Made by a program: the position numbers and the translations under genes. The notes below the pieces were generated by a model that did no database searches, had not been told where the DNA came from, and worked only from the letters and a program-made list of their open reading frames with translations. Positions 10,826 to 22,299 of a stretch of DNA of 64,000 bases are shown in pieces (the stretch's first letter is position 1; each line of letters begins with the position of its first letter). Source of the stretch: Epiperipatus broadwayi (lineage: Eukaryota > Onychophora > Udeonychophora > Euonychophora > Peripatidae); NCBI GenBank assembly GCA_028023455.1, contig JAQFVV010012416.1:7483594-7547593 (forward strand), in the 5' to 3' direction.

Positions 10826-11028
10826 ATATTCAAATTTGCAAATATTGGTTTATCTACACGTCAAAACTGTTTATTTCTGCTTTATAGTAAAAGTGTAATT
10901 CTGGTGAAGTTCACTATAAAAACCATAGAATTATGGTCATGGTTAACTTTATCAAAAATGCGATTTTAGATTATAAAGAAGAAACAGCTTTGATACATAG
11001 ATGAACAAACATTTGCAAATTTGAATTA
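10826..11028. repeat. Foldback element, arms about 65 bp
   Basis: The left arm 'attcaaatttgcaaatattg' faces the right arm whose complement reads 'attcaaatttgcaaatgttt'. Pairing continues through 'tttatctaca', 'tcaaaactgtttatttct' and their partners. The central ~70 bp are unpaired. There is no ORF. Confidence 0.7.
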
Positions 11029-11339
11029 CAAATACAAATGAATGGAAAAATCAATATTACACAATGAAAATATTATAAATATTTTTTTAAAAATAATTAT
11101 CCTAGATGTGTGTATTGCAATAATTTTAGTTACGAATCAGAGACAGAGAATATGAAAACTAATTAGCTGACCTCAAATAAAAAAAAATAAAGTAATGATA
11201 TGGTAAAAAAATAACATAAATTTAAATAATAACATGCAATCACTAAATTAAGTAATGTCATTAGCTGACATAGTAATTATTAAATACTGGCTGATATATC
11301 AACCACATGCATAAGACTTTTCAGCGTATTTAGCTTTGA

Positions 11340-11490
11340 ATAAAATATGAAATATTTTTGTCACATTCTGTGTGCTTAATACCATTTACCTTTTCTTTTG
11401 CAATTTATTTATCTTTACTAGTTTTTTTTTAATTCTTTTCATATGTATACAAATATTAATTTTACTTATGAGCCATAAAAATAGAATCAA
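11340..11490 (+). repeat. Diverged direct repeat, copy 2
   Basis: Partner of 10565-10710, sharing 'gaaatatttttgtcaca' and 'cttatgagccataaa'. Whether the pair are LTR-like ends or two copies of one dispersed repeat cannot be decided by eye; no coding sequence lies between them. Confidence 0.5.
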
Positions 11491-11499
11491 GTATATAGA

Positions 11500-14150
11500 T
11501 AATGGCAGGGATTTCCATATTGAGTAATTTATGCTTTAAGATTAATAACCTAATGGAAACATTTTTCCTAATGTGACTGAACCAAAAACAAATGGCAGTT
11601 GATAGTCCTTATGAGATGATAATTTGTGAAATCTAGTTAATTATTTGAGGGATTTCTTGTTAAGATTCCTAATTTAAGAGCTGCTCTTGTGAAGGATTTA
11701 TTGCTGGAAAAATATGGCTCACCATATTCAAGGGGGGGGGGGGTAATATAATGCTATATAAAACATGCTAAGGCTGCTGGTTTAAATAAGAACAGCTGAC
11801 AAATATTAAGAAATTTACAGGAAAAAAATATTTTCAGACAAGAAAGCTCAACTTATGAAATCAACAATCTATAATTTTTTTATTAGGATATATTAAGTTT
11901 GTTTACACTTTTATTTTGTATTATTAAAGTTCAATTTTAATACTCTTTGAAATCTAACTGTTCAATATGCAGAGAAGTTAATTTTATATGTATTTGTGAC
12001 TTATCATCACTTCCCTGTTCAAATGTTTGTTTGTTTTGGATAATTTTAGCCTAGATCATGGGTTTGGAATGTGAGTTATAACAAATGGATGATTTAACGA
12101 ATGAATGTCTAGACATTCAGGAACTGATTATTTCATTGCACCAGATTTCCCTTTATTTTTATGTTTTTAAATGATATTAATTTCATTTGTTTTTTTAAAC
12201 ATGAAAAGTTCTTACAGAATATCTCTAGGTTTCTTTGATACAACATTCCACTTCAATTCTTCTTTAGACCACTGCAGAGCGCAGGTCCTTCCAATGAGCT
12301 TTGAAGAGAAACATTGGCTAGGTTATTACTCTCTAAGCTATCGAAGAGTGAATAAGAATTTACCCTTTTTGTTTTACTTCTACTTAAGAAAAGCTAATTA
12401 TTTTATGTATTTTAATTCCAATTGCATTTGGGAGTTCAAAACTTAATTCTGGGTGGGGGAGCGGATTCGAATTTTGTTAAAAATTTGAGCATTCTTATTA
12501 ATGCTAAAAATCTGAATTATTTCTATTTAATAATAAGAAAGGATGGAAACGGTTGGCATTACTAGATGATATGAGATGGGAAGAGTTATGTGGAATTGAA
12601 GAACTAAGTAATAAAGAGAATGGAGTGGTGAAGTAAATGAAGTGATATGTGATTGCTCTCTGGACCTGTTCATGGCACAGAATACTATTGATTGAGTGAA
12701 CAATAGTAATAAGTCCTAAAGTTTCTAAAAATATTTCAATAATTCCTCATTACAAGAATATTTAAATCACTTGAGATTTAAGACTATTTACAAATCATAA
12801 GACATGGAAATAATCTACTTTTAAGATAAAAAATTTAATTCATTTTCATTATCTTCCCTTATATGTTTTTGGAAAATATTATTACTAAGCAGTGAATTTT
12901 TTAAAAAAAAAAAACGAAAATCCTTTTCATATAGATTTTGCAAATGTTAGCTGCTGTTGAACATTTGCAAGTTTAGCACATCATAAATATCATGTTTAAT
13001 TTGTTATCACTTGATTAATATTATGCCATCATCTTCTAATAAATCCAGTATTTCATCATTTATATTATATAGTAGCATATTAAAAATTCCAAATTCACTT
13101 CATTTATCTTCAAGTAATTGCAAGTTTCTACTGTACAAAATTCTTTGACTAGAAATAAGCAAAGGTTTTTAAATCTGTAGCATAATAATATTTATGCAGT
13201 GTTAGATTTGGAAAGATTAAAAATATACAGAAGTCAATGGATTTTTACTACAGAAGTGGATTTAAAATATAGTTGAAATAGCTGGAAAAATAAGTTAAAA
13301 CCACGCAATAACAAATTTTTAGTACAGAGCATATCAAACCACTTATGATTGTCTATCTAAAGTTACTGGAATTCAAAAGTATTGTAAAAATAAACATACA
13401 AACTTTAAGACTATGATCAAGCCCCCCCTCCCCAAAATGTCAAAACTGAAAGTTTACTATTTTTTAATGATCCTTAACCAAGTATCTACAAAATGGTCAG
13501 CAAATGGGAAATTAGCTATTTTTAGCTTAAATATAATTAGTCAATTTTTCATCACATAGTAATATATTGAATGAAAATAAAAAAATATAATAGATTGTGC
13601 ATAGAAAATTTAACTTATATATTTAAAAAGAGATGATAAATATTTTATAATGAATTACTTAAAATATAGAGTTTACACTACAAAATATAAAATATAAAAA
13701 ATTTTATTGATTTTGTTCTGCATTTGATCTTGAATAGTCAATCATTCGTCAATACATTTATGAATTCATAAATTTATCAAATATAAAATATACTAGAACC
13801 ACAATATCCTCTTTCTATATTGTTCCAAGCTCTCTCCACATATATTGTATACAATATATTTTTGTTTACAAATTTTGATTATAACATATATTGTTTATTA
13901 TAGTGTAGGTGTACAGTGCTTTCTGATGCTCATATATATAAACATCGACATTCTGTTATGCATATAGTTTCCATATAAGATTATAGTATAAACAATTTTT
14001 TAGAAAATAAGTTATTATTAATAACCAACTGTGAGAGCACAGTTATATATATGTTTATTGTGTGTATGTTTTCACTTATTCGCATTCACTCAAAAAATAA
14101 TAATAAATTTACTCTAAGTTTTTTTTTTTTAATAAAATGCACAATAAAAT
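11500..14150. other. AT-rich spacer, no recognised gene
   Basis: It contains a 12-G run near 11731 and otherwise A/T-rich sequence. A 91-codon open frame at 12171-12446 shows no motif, no splice context and no repeat partner, and is treated as chance. Confidence 0.5.
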
Positions 14151-14164
14151 ATTATATTTTTCCT

Positions 14165-14465
14165 ACAGACTTTAAGCTTTTTGACACAGTACAATAATGT
14201 CTACCAGAAACATTTTGTTAATTCATAACTTTTATTCTTAAATTCAATGCCTTACCAAAAAAATCGTATTTTATATATGCAAACAATTGTGGGGCAAAAT
14301 GTTTTTTTATTGTCATAATCATGTAACATTGGGATATAATAAATGACACTGTTGGGCTTTAATCTAGAACATTTTGTTCTTGAAAATGCTAAACTACCAT
14401 GTACTAAACCAAAAAATGATGATTTAACTTTATATGGTTTTTTGTACATAAAATTTTAGAGACTG
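14165..14465. repeat. Interspersed repeat shared with 20390-20580
   Basis: Common words in the same order include 'taaagcttt.tgacaca', 'tctacc/tata.gaaacatt', 'tatatggttttt' and 'ttttagagact'. Identity is moderate, so this is an old repeat. The 65-codon minus-strand open frame inside it is not conserved in the second copy. Confidence 0.55.
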
Positions 14466-14579
14466 ACTAATAATTATCTATCTTGTTAATAAGCAAATAA
14501 AATATCTACTTTCTTATTGAAATAGTTAAGATTTTACTTCATTAACGCTTAAATAAATTAATATATATATATATATATG

Positions 14580-14965
14580 TGCTCTGCGCACAGGTTATGA
14601 AGCTATTAATAAATTGTCAAAATTTTTACTGCCAAGCACTTTCGGGACAGTCTACAGTCCCATAAAACTATGCAAATTTTGTGCAAATTTATATGCAGAT
14701 GTTACGTTGACCATTTACGAGATAGGGAATAGCAGGCCTCTCTTCTGTTGATTGCCGATGGGTCAGCCGCAATGAAGTAAGCTTCCCTAACTTTATGTTT
14801 AGTGTCGTTTGTTTCAGAGCAAACGACACTGGCTGTGGTAGGTAGAAAAGCATGTCCAGAGTTTCTCTCGTGTTCGACAAAAATCGAATTACCTTCTTTC
14901 TTATTATAACAAGTCCACAAAAATAGAGCTTTCTTGATAATTGTTTGCAATACTTTCCATGCTGC
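14580..14965 (-). mobile_element. Penelope-like element, 3' end with GIY-YIG tail
   Basis: The segment is GC-richer than its flanks. On the minus strand an 82-codon frame (14950-14702) ends with 'FVEHERNSGHAF', 'REAYFIAADPSAINRREACY' and a final 'SRKW', the arrangement seen at the C-terminus of Penelope-like proteins: His-rich box, Arg-Glu-Ala helix carrying the conserved Glu, INR, terminal Trp. After the stop the strand continues into a short hairpin (GGGAC/GTCCC, 14645-14662), 'cgaaagtgcttggc' and 'aaaattttgacaatttatta', a typical Penelope 3' style. The reverse-transcriptase part is missing, so this is a 5'-truncated relic. Confidence 0.7.
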
Positions 14966-15189
14966 ACTTTAAAATAAAGTAGCTGGATAGTAAAGGATAA
15001 AATAAAAAATTGTCAGAACATTAAAATGATCAATATTTGGTCTGTACAAATAAACATGCATAATGCTAAACTGCAATAAAAATGCATGGCTCCTTACAAC
15101 ATTTAAGTAATTCAATTTGAGTAACCATTGAAACACTATATGATAGTGCTACAACTAAATCCTCACATTAGTTTCTGAATATGGGCTAC

Positions 15190-15895
15190 AATTGAAATTA
15201 AATTTAGTTATTTAATAATAATATTTGATTACTGGTAGTATTTTTAAATATTGTCTATAAATCATCTTCAGTTTAATACTTATAAGTAAAGGGCTTGTGT
15301 ATTATGTTAGGAGTAACTGGCAAGTAGGCTCATTGCCAGCTGATGATTAACAACATCTATGCTGAGAGAGATGATTGGCTGATACAAGGTATTAGCAAAT
15401 TGATTGGTGAATTATTTAAAAGGTACTAGCAGTCATTGATTTATATATCTATATGAAAAATCTTTTGCAAAATATAATAACATACCTTTTTGCTTTACTT
15501 GATTTTGAAATACTTATTTCTGATCCAAAATATAAAAAAAATTAAAATCGGCACATTCAATTGAAATTTTTTATAAGGTAATCTGGTTCTTTCCAGCTAG
15601 TATATATGTTAATATGTTTTCTGGATGAAGTTAAATTTAGTTATTTAATTATAATATTTGATTACTGGTGGCATTTTTTAAAGAGTGTTTATTATAGATT
15701 CAATATAAAGAATTAGGATGACGAATTTAGTTAAAGCATTTGAACATCTCATGGCCACTGTTTTAAAGTCCTTTTATATGTGTATGTAAATCTTTCTAGT
15801 TAGTAAGTATATTTTATGATGAAATTTAAATCCAATTACTTATTTATAATGTAGTATTGATAATAATTTAAAATTGCTTGTCAGTTTCAATAAAT
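15190..15895. repeat. Three diverged tandem units
   Basis: The phrase 'aaatttagttatttaat.ataatatttgatta' occurs near 15195 and 15630, and a more decayed version near 15822. Surrounding words ('tctttccagctag' at 15591 and 'tctttctagttag' at 15791) repeat as well. Old tandem duplication of about 200-430 bp steps; no ORF. Confidence 0.5.
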
Positions 15896-15916
15896 TACTA
15901 AATCTAAAGCCCTGAG

Positions 15917-15995
15917 TTCTGGAACTCAAGATCGTGGATGTCCACTTCAGTTCTGGAACTCATAATCATGAATGTCCACTTCAGTTCTGGTAATT
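15917..15995 (+). repeat. 34-bp tandem repeat, about 2.3 units
   Basis: Two units (15917-15950, 15951-15984) begin 'ttctggaactca' and end 'tgtccacttcag', followed by a partial third. The adjacent 15985-16025 resembles the tail of the tRNA-like SINE at 7.9 kb. Confidence 0.85.
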
Positions 15996-16099
15996 CCAAT
16001 GCTTAAACTTCTTATAAATTTAGTAACAATTATTCTAGTTGATTTATTAATTAATCTTAAAAAAAAATAATAATTATCGTATAATATATATAAATAAAT

Positions 16100-16239
16100 A
16101 GATAGCCAACATTTATATAGCTCATATAATTAAATAAAAAATAACCCATTGCCCAGCTTCTCAAACTATAGATATCCAACCTTTATATAGCCCATATAAT
16201 TAAATAAAAAATAACCCAATGCCTAGCTTCTCAAACTAA
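16100..16239 (+). repeat. 70-bp tandem duplication
   Basis: Two head-to-tail 70-bp units (16100-16169 and 16170-16239), each containing 'tttatatagc', 'catataattaaataaaaaat' and 'cagcttctcaaact' or a one-base variant. Only a handful of substitutions separate them, so the duplication is comparatively recent. Confidence 0.9.
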
Positions 16240-16324
16240 TGGTAGACTATTTGATGTTCAAACACTATATATTATGAAATGAGTTTTGATCCAAAACCTT
16301 CTTCCTTCAATAAAACAATGTGTT

Positions 16325-16790
16325 TCAGTTATTACATAATAGAGATGTCTGCCCATCCCTTGTATATGTATTAAATGGATTATGTCCTGTACATGAGGGG
16401 TCAGATTGACCTTAGGTCAACATGGGTGTGACAAGAATCTCAGCCTCAGGGTGGCCTTTGAGCATTCCATCATCAGATTTTCAATTGGATGGACGGTTGA
16501 ATAGTTGGAGAGTGGAGTAGATTGAAGCCTGTCCATTGAAGTATAAGGTTTGGCTATCTTAATATATATCTGAGCACTTATAGCATATATGTGTAGAGAT
16601 GGTAATCTGGACCAACTAATGATTGCTGTTTTAGCATGAAATACGTATATTGGTGATTATTTATCTTTTCAACATATGTGTTCAAGTGTATCAGTGTTAT
16701 GAGATAGTGTGGAGAGTGGTGGGTCGTGTGAAAGTCTGTGCTCATATACCCCATATATTAAATATAAAATAGAGTAAACTGAAACATTTA
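16325..16790 (+). repeat. S1 SINE-like repeat, longest plus-strand copy
   Basis: It matches, in reverse, the copy at 29.7-30.1 kb along its full length: 'cagttattacata', 'aaatggattatgtcctgta', 'gaccttaggtcaacatgggt', 'ggagtagattgaagcctgtc', 'ggtaatctggaccaact', 'tttagcatgaaata' and 'tgagatagtgtggagagt'. Near the downstream end, the word equivalent to 'gagttcaaacccc' in the 41.8 kb copy resembles a B box, with an A-box-like 'tatcagtgttatgaga' about 50 bases before it. The family is therefore possibly tRNA-derived, but the tRNA-like part is at the opposite end from a normal SINE. Confidence 0.85.
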
Positions 16791-16799
16791 ATTTACAAT

Positions 16800-17470
16800 T
16801 ATATTGTGTGCCAATTTAATTTGCTCTCAGTTTGTTGCCGGTGTAAAAAGAATTCACAGTGTTTACAAACTTATTAACAGACTGAAAAATGAATATTATT
16901 ATGATGTCATTGAAAAATTAAGTTTCCTGTTGATATATTTCCTGGTTCACAAATCATTTACACAGGAAGTATAAATATATCTTGATATGCGATTCTTTTT
17001 GAAATTTTTCCTTTTTCTTATCAAATAAAAGTCAAAAGGATTCAATTATTTCACAAAGGAAATTTTAATTATAAAACTTGAACATATTATTTCATTAAAT
17101 TAAATCTTAACTTTAAAAATAGACTAGAAACTACACATAAAATCAAGCAAACTGTTACAGTTTGGACATTCAGTAATGTAGCAACTGATACTTCAGCATT
17201 CTGGTTTAATCCAGGCAAAATTATAAGTTTTTCAAATTTCCTGAAGCCACACCTAACTATTTTGACATGGATTAAGTTTGATTCAAATAACTTTTTTATT
17301 CTTTATTTAAACTTGAATGCATTTGCATACACACACAGTAAATGAATTAATATGTCAGAGTGGCATGTCTGTACATTTTTCTTTTATCTTTCATATTTTC
17401 TAACTATGAGCTACAAAGAAAAGTTATCCAACTATTCTAAAAGTTACAATAAAACAAGACTAAATGAACT
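16800..17470. other. AT-rich spacer
   Basis: No motif, repeat partner or long open frame found. Confidence 0.5.
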
Positions 17471-17473
17471 TTA

Positions 17474-17575
17474 ACACCATCTATAGTAAGCTTGGGCAAT
17501 ACTATTTTTGCCTTCATAATAAAGTTTGAAACTGAAAGTAATTTTTGATTACTCAAGCTTACTATAGATGGCATT
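17474..17575. repeat. Small MITE with 22-24 bp TIRs
   Basis: The ends 'acaccatctatagtaagctt' and 'aagcttactatagatggc' are inverted repeats around a ~55-bp centre. The same terminal word recurs at about 39612-39635 ('aagtttacaatagatggtg') and 54630-54650 ('taccatctactgtaagctt'), so a dispersed family exists. Target duplication is not clear. Confidence 0.75.
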
Positions 17576-17599
17576 ACAATAGAAATGAGAATTGCTTTT

Positions 17600-18225
17600 A
17601 TTTACCACACATTATATAAACTAAGAAATGGAGTGATTTGTTTTTAATGTTCTAGTACTTCACAGTTTCCTCTCTTTTTATTTTTGCCAATCATCATCAA
17701 CTAAAGAAACAATGGAAACAAATGTTAATTACTAATCTTTTTAAATACATATTTTATTATGATAAATAAATATCATATCTCTTTCTCACATCAAGTCACC
17801 TGAACATATTCAAAGAATAATATACATATATTGCATATGCAAAGGTGACTAGATGTTTTAGATATGACATTATAAACCAGTTATTTGACTAGAATATTGA
17901 ACATTGGTAATTGTAATTTATTTATTACAATCTCTGTAGTTCTCTAGTTTGGTTTCACAAAATTAATTTAATTATATTGCACTGTTATTGTTACTGTTAT
18001 TCAACGGTAATAAAAATCTTACAAGAAGATATAAAAAATAAAAAAGATAAAATTTAATCATTAAAAAGATGGCATAAACATTATAGCAAGAATGCAAAGT
18101 GAAAAAACATAATAATAATAACTGTAAAATAAAAATAATTTTTTTTATATAGTATATTCTTTTTTTCCAACAATTATTAGCACACTCCTTTGTACACTTA
18201 ATACAATGCAATATATAAATTCTCT
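17600..18225. other. AT-rich spacer
   Basis: Nothing recognisable; the 79-codon minus-strand frame at 17972-18211 is low-complexity (Leu/Phe/Tyr/Asn-rich). Confidence 0.5.
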
Positions 18226-18228
18226 AAT

Positions 18229-18368
18229 CCAGGTCACAGTTTTGATAGTACAAGTCTTCCTCGGAGCTTTTCCCCTTCTTTCTATTTACTAATATTAACA
18301 ATTTTTTTAGTTAGAAAGAAGGAAAAAACTCTGAAGAAGATTGTTCTACAGTCAAAACTATCAGCTGG
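18229..18368. repeat. Foldback element, arms about 55 bp
   Basis: 'ccaggtcacagttttgatag' at the left faces 'ctatcagctgg' preceded by 'cagtcaaaa' at the right; 'gagcttttccccttctttct' faces 'agaaagaaggaaaaaactc'. The loop is about 25 bp. Strong potential RNA hairpin, no ORF. Confidence 0.75.
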
Positions 18369-18369
18369 A

Positions 18370-19790
18370 TTGAAATATGTAATAAAAATATTATACTATA
18401 TTGTAGTGAGTTACTTACACTAGAATAATATACAGAATGTCTGTAAATAGATTAAAAATATATTACTTATTATTATTATTTAATATTATAAATATAAGTA
18501 ACAGGTATGTTGATTCAAATATGATATAATGTTTAAACACTGCAAATAACAGATGGTTTTACTCAGAAATCTTAAGTTGCCAATCAGTCACTGCCTCTGT
18601 CTTAAATAACACAGTGTATTTAATATTTAAATCTATTATTTCTTAAAGTTTTTAGTTGCTTACATTGCTTTGAAGACCCAATGTATATAAAGATGCAATA
18701 AGTTGCCTATTAGTTTAATATGAGCTCTTTTAAAGTTGTCAAATTGTTGATAGGACAAAATTTAGTGCCTATAGAACACATTACCAATGTTCAATATGTA
18801 TTAATGTCATAACAGTTTGCAAAATTTTAATAAGATCCTATGTGCAGCTTGCATATTATGAATTAATAATTCAACAATTAATGAACAGCTCTGGAATAAA
18901 GCAAGCTGATTATTGTTCCTAATCCATAAGATGACACTTAAGTGATACTTGATTTGCTAGAGATGTTATTTTTCTTAATCTTTCAAAAATGAAATAATTA
19001 ATATAAATATCTAAATATAATCTAGTCAGAAAAGATAAATTTTAATGCAGCATAAATCAAAAATTACATTATGAATTCATGATAGTAATAAAAAAAGGAT
19101 GATACATTATAAAATTACATCATGTAAATATCCATTTTATTAATATAATGTTATTTTTCTAAAAATAAAATATAATGGTATTCTTTTCTTTAAATCAAAT
19201 ATTGAACTACTGACATATCTGTGCTATACTCATATATATATATCATCCTGATTTAAGATCACGATAAATTGATTGAAAATAATTTTGAGAATCTATTGAA
19301 ATTATATTATGTATTATTATTGCTACAGAATATTGATGGACTCCTGAAGAGAATTAAGTGCAAAATTCACCCTGAGTTCGGTTCCAAGCCTTTACACAGA
19401 TGTTAAAAATTTTGGATAGTAGTCTATGCTACATAATCTATGTTTTTAATATTCTGTGTATACATGCAAACTTACAATACAATATAATTTAAAAGCTAGA
19501 ATGTATTAAGACAACAACGGTAACAACAAAATAAAAATTAACAAAAAAATAGATTAATGAAGTTATGAAAAATACATTGAAGAAAGAAAATGAATGAGAA
19601 AGTCGCATTTATATATGTATATATTATATTCAAATCTGCTCGTAAACATAAATGAAAGTATTTACTCAATTTCTCTCTCAGAACAAATAAATAAAACATT
19701 AACTTTCTTCATTCGTGTTAGTGATGAAAATTGACAACAATGAATTAAGTTAAAATTATACAAATTGTAGGAGCCTTTTTTGTGTGATAT
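18370..19790. other. AT-rich spacer
   Basis: No gene seen. Short TA tracts occur near 19231 and 19610. Confidence 0.5.
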
Positions 19791-19794
19791 TTTT

Positions 19795-20060
19795 GTGATT
19801 GCAGAAACATCTTTCGCATTGTAAATGGGACACCAGTGCAGGCAAGACAAGCCTCGCATGGTGTGCAGAGAGCAGCATGAGTTGCGAAGGAGAGTTAAAG
19901 AGGCATATTATATCATCTCTGACATCCATACCATGAATAAAAAGGAAACATTTTATGCCATCTCCAGGAAGTGGCAAATCTAGGTCAATGAAAATCTAGT
20001 CCACCCTTATTTGCATCTCTAGTCCACCTTAATTTGCATATTTTATTCCAGCTACTTCTT
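19795..20060. other. GC-richer island of unknown origin
   Basis: About 40% G+C by eye in a ~25% background. Minus-strand frames here are short (19662-19859, 19756-19977) and overlap without agreement. A partial internal repeat, 'aatctagtccaccctta' then 'tctagtccaccttaattt', lies at 19995-20035. It looks like an inserted element fragment, but I could not match it to a protein family or another part of the window. Confidence 0.45.
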
Positions 20061-20389
20061 GAAAATGAAGGCTTAGACCTTTGATAGTGCTTGAGTAAAT
20101 TGATAAAATCTGTCATTCATTTGAGACGGTGATTATATATATTATAGTTTATATTTAATTTATATGTGTGTATTTATATTAACACAAATATAGACTTTAC
20201 AAATTAGAAAATTAAAATTTTGTCTAAAATAATTCCAAACCATAGAGTTAATGATGATAGCAATTCTTCCTAATCTAACGAAGTTGTGAAATGTTTTATT
20301 TTTAAGATCATACTGATTTCTGAATCTGCATGGTCATCTTCTACCTTTAACTTTTTTCAAAGGAACCTCTGCTAAAGTCTTCATCTAGA

Positions 20390-20580
20390 CTGTAAAGCTT
20401 TCTGACACAATATGTTAACATCTATAGGAACATTGTTTTCTAAGCATTGTCCTATCAGTTTGCACCAGTGGCCGATTTACTTTTTAAGCCATTAAATTAG
20501 CAAAAAGTATGATTTTATCATATATGGTTTTGAAAGTCAATTGTTAATCGTAAGTAAACTTTTATTTTCAGAGACTCTTC
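20390..20580. repeat. Second copy of the 14.2-14.5 kb repeat
   Basis: It shares 'gtaaagctttctgacaca', 'gaacattgttt', 'tatatggtttt' and 'cagagact' with 14165-14465 in the same order and orientation. The rest has diverged. Confidence 0.55.
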
Positions 20581-20599
20581 ATCCTTTAAAAATAAAGAT

Positions 20600-21950
20600 G
20601 TATACCTGGATGAAAAGAATTTGAACTTAATCTGCTGCAGTCATAAATAATTTCTTACAGCATTAAATAAAAAAAACTATATATCCTATATTACATATAC
20701 TTCCTCTTTTTTATTCAATTCCATACCTGTTTCTAAGCTTGTAATTATCTAAATTTTAAAATTTTTTGGACCAATTCCTTTATACCCACAAATTTAATGT
20801 TTTGGGGTTTTTTTTTCAGTATTCACTAAATAACTTTAACAATTATGGAAGCACAAATAACCCTAACATAAATTTCTTTTTTGCTATTTTGTAAGTAGTC
20901 GATTTGCTGCTATTACATATCCAGTCACTTTCTATATACATCTTTTTCTATTAATTAAAGCTAGATCATATTCACTTTACCACTTGAAAAAAAATTTCAT
21001 GATAAAAGAATTACTAATGTGATAAACTTCACACTTTTGGGGTAATTTAATTTCACATTCACAGCAACTTTACATTATCATCGCTGTAAATGCTGCACCA
21101 ATATCACTACTTTTATACATGTAATATACATATGAAATTTCTAATGTAATATACATATGAAATTTCTAGATTCCTGTCTTTTTTAAAAACATTTTTTTTC
21201 CAAATTAAGGGTTATTGAATCAACTAGTTTTTGAGATAGTGGATTTTATTATCAAAGTGTAGATAAATTATTTACAAGTATATTTCAAACATAACTTATT
21301 AAATGATGTCTCCAAAATTTTTCACCACAGCTGTGTACATTTACTGTTATTTTAAATTCGAATATCTTCTTTTAAATATTCACCTGTATAGAAATGGCAG
21401 AATTACTTGATTGAAATGAAAAAAATTTTCAACAGAACTAGAAATGAATTTAAATGATAAAATTAGAGGTGGAAATCCTGCAATTAATAAGACAGTAAAC
21501 TAAAAGGAGTTGCTACCAGTAAATTAGATAATCAAAATTCAACTTTGACTATATGAAATATATATATTGTAATGAGCACATACGATGTTACATTATTTTT
21601 TATTAGTAAACATGAAAAAAATAAAAGTTCGCAAATAAAACTTCTTTCTTAAGAATTAAAAATTGAAAATTAAAAGTCTATACTAAACTCATATATATAT
21701 TTAAATCGCACAAATGAGAAATTAAAAAAAAGAAACTATTAAAAAAAAGAAAAAGTATTTTAAAACTAAATCATCTGTAAAGATTTAAAGATAAAAATAT
21801 ATCTAAGTTTGTACAAAACAAATTAATTAATGTTATTGAAAAAATGGAAATGATTAATTTAATTAGTCAAATGTAAACTAGCCTTGGGCATTTAAATGTA
21901 TAAGCATCAGTCAGATAGGAAAACAATAGAAACTAATAGCCAATGAATGA
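20600..21950. other. AT-rich spacer
   Basis: A 26-bp direct duplication 'atgtaatatacatatgaaat' (starting 21119 and 21146) is the only structure noticed. No gene seen. Confidence 0.5.
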
Positions 21951-21959
21951 AAAACAATG

Positions 21960-22290
21960 GAATCCGACCTCAGCGAAAGGACCATCACATTGTCGTGACG
22001 TAATGTCCACTGGATCTGAAAGGCTACTATAAAAAGTGGGTGGAATAATAGATTATTACGAAATGTGACATTATGTGTTTGTGCGGAGTTGAAGGAGAAA
22101 GGATTGAAAAGACGCACTCTTCAATCCCTTCAGTTGTTATAAAAAAAATGAAACATCGCTTTTCTTATACTGAGGACAACAGGATCATCGGGGGATTTAA
22201 CATGGATTCCAAACGGCATGCAATGGATAAAGAGGAATGTTTTAAAAATTGTAAGAACTTTAAAAACATTTTGAAACACTAAGAACTTTA
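21960..22290 (+). promoter_or_regulatory. Candidate promoter and short leader ORF
   Basis: A GC-richer patch contains a CRE-like 'gtgacgtaat' (about 21995) and a TATA-like 'ctataaaaag' (about 22027). A 69-codon frame (22073-22282) begins 46 bases later and contains a possible splice donor 'ttgtaagaa' near 22249. The predicted peptide (Lys/Arg-rich, with 'MKHRFSYTEDN') is not recognised. The ATG is close to the expected transcription start, so the frame may be chance. Weak evidence; this is also compatible with a transposon end. Confidence 0.3.
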
Positions 22291-22299
22291 AAATGTAAA

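Noticed and set aside
10565-11490. LTR retrotransposon bounded by direct repeats
   Set aside because: The repeats are too diverged, no primer-binding site, no gag/pol; the interior holds only a foldback.
12171-12446. 91-codon frame
   Set aside because: No recognisable motif, low-complexity start, no supporting context.
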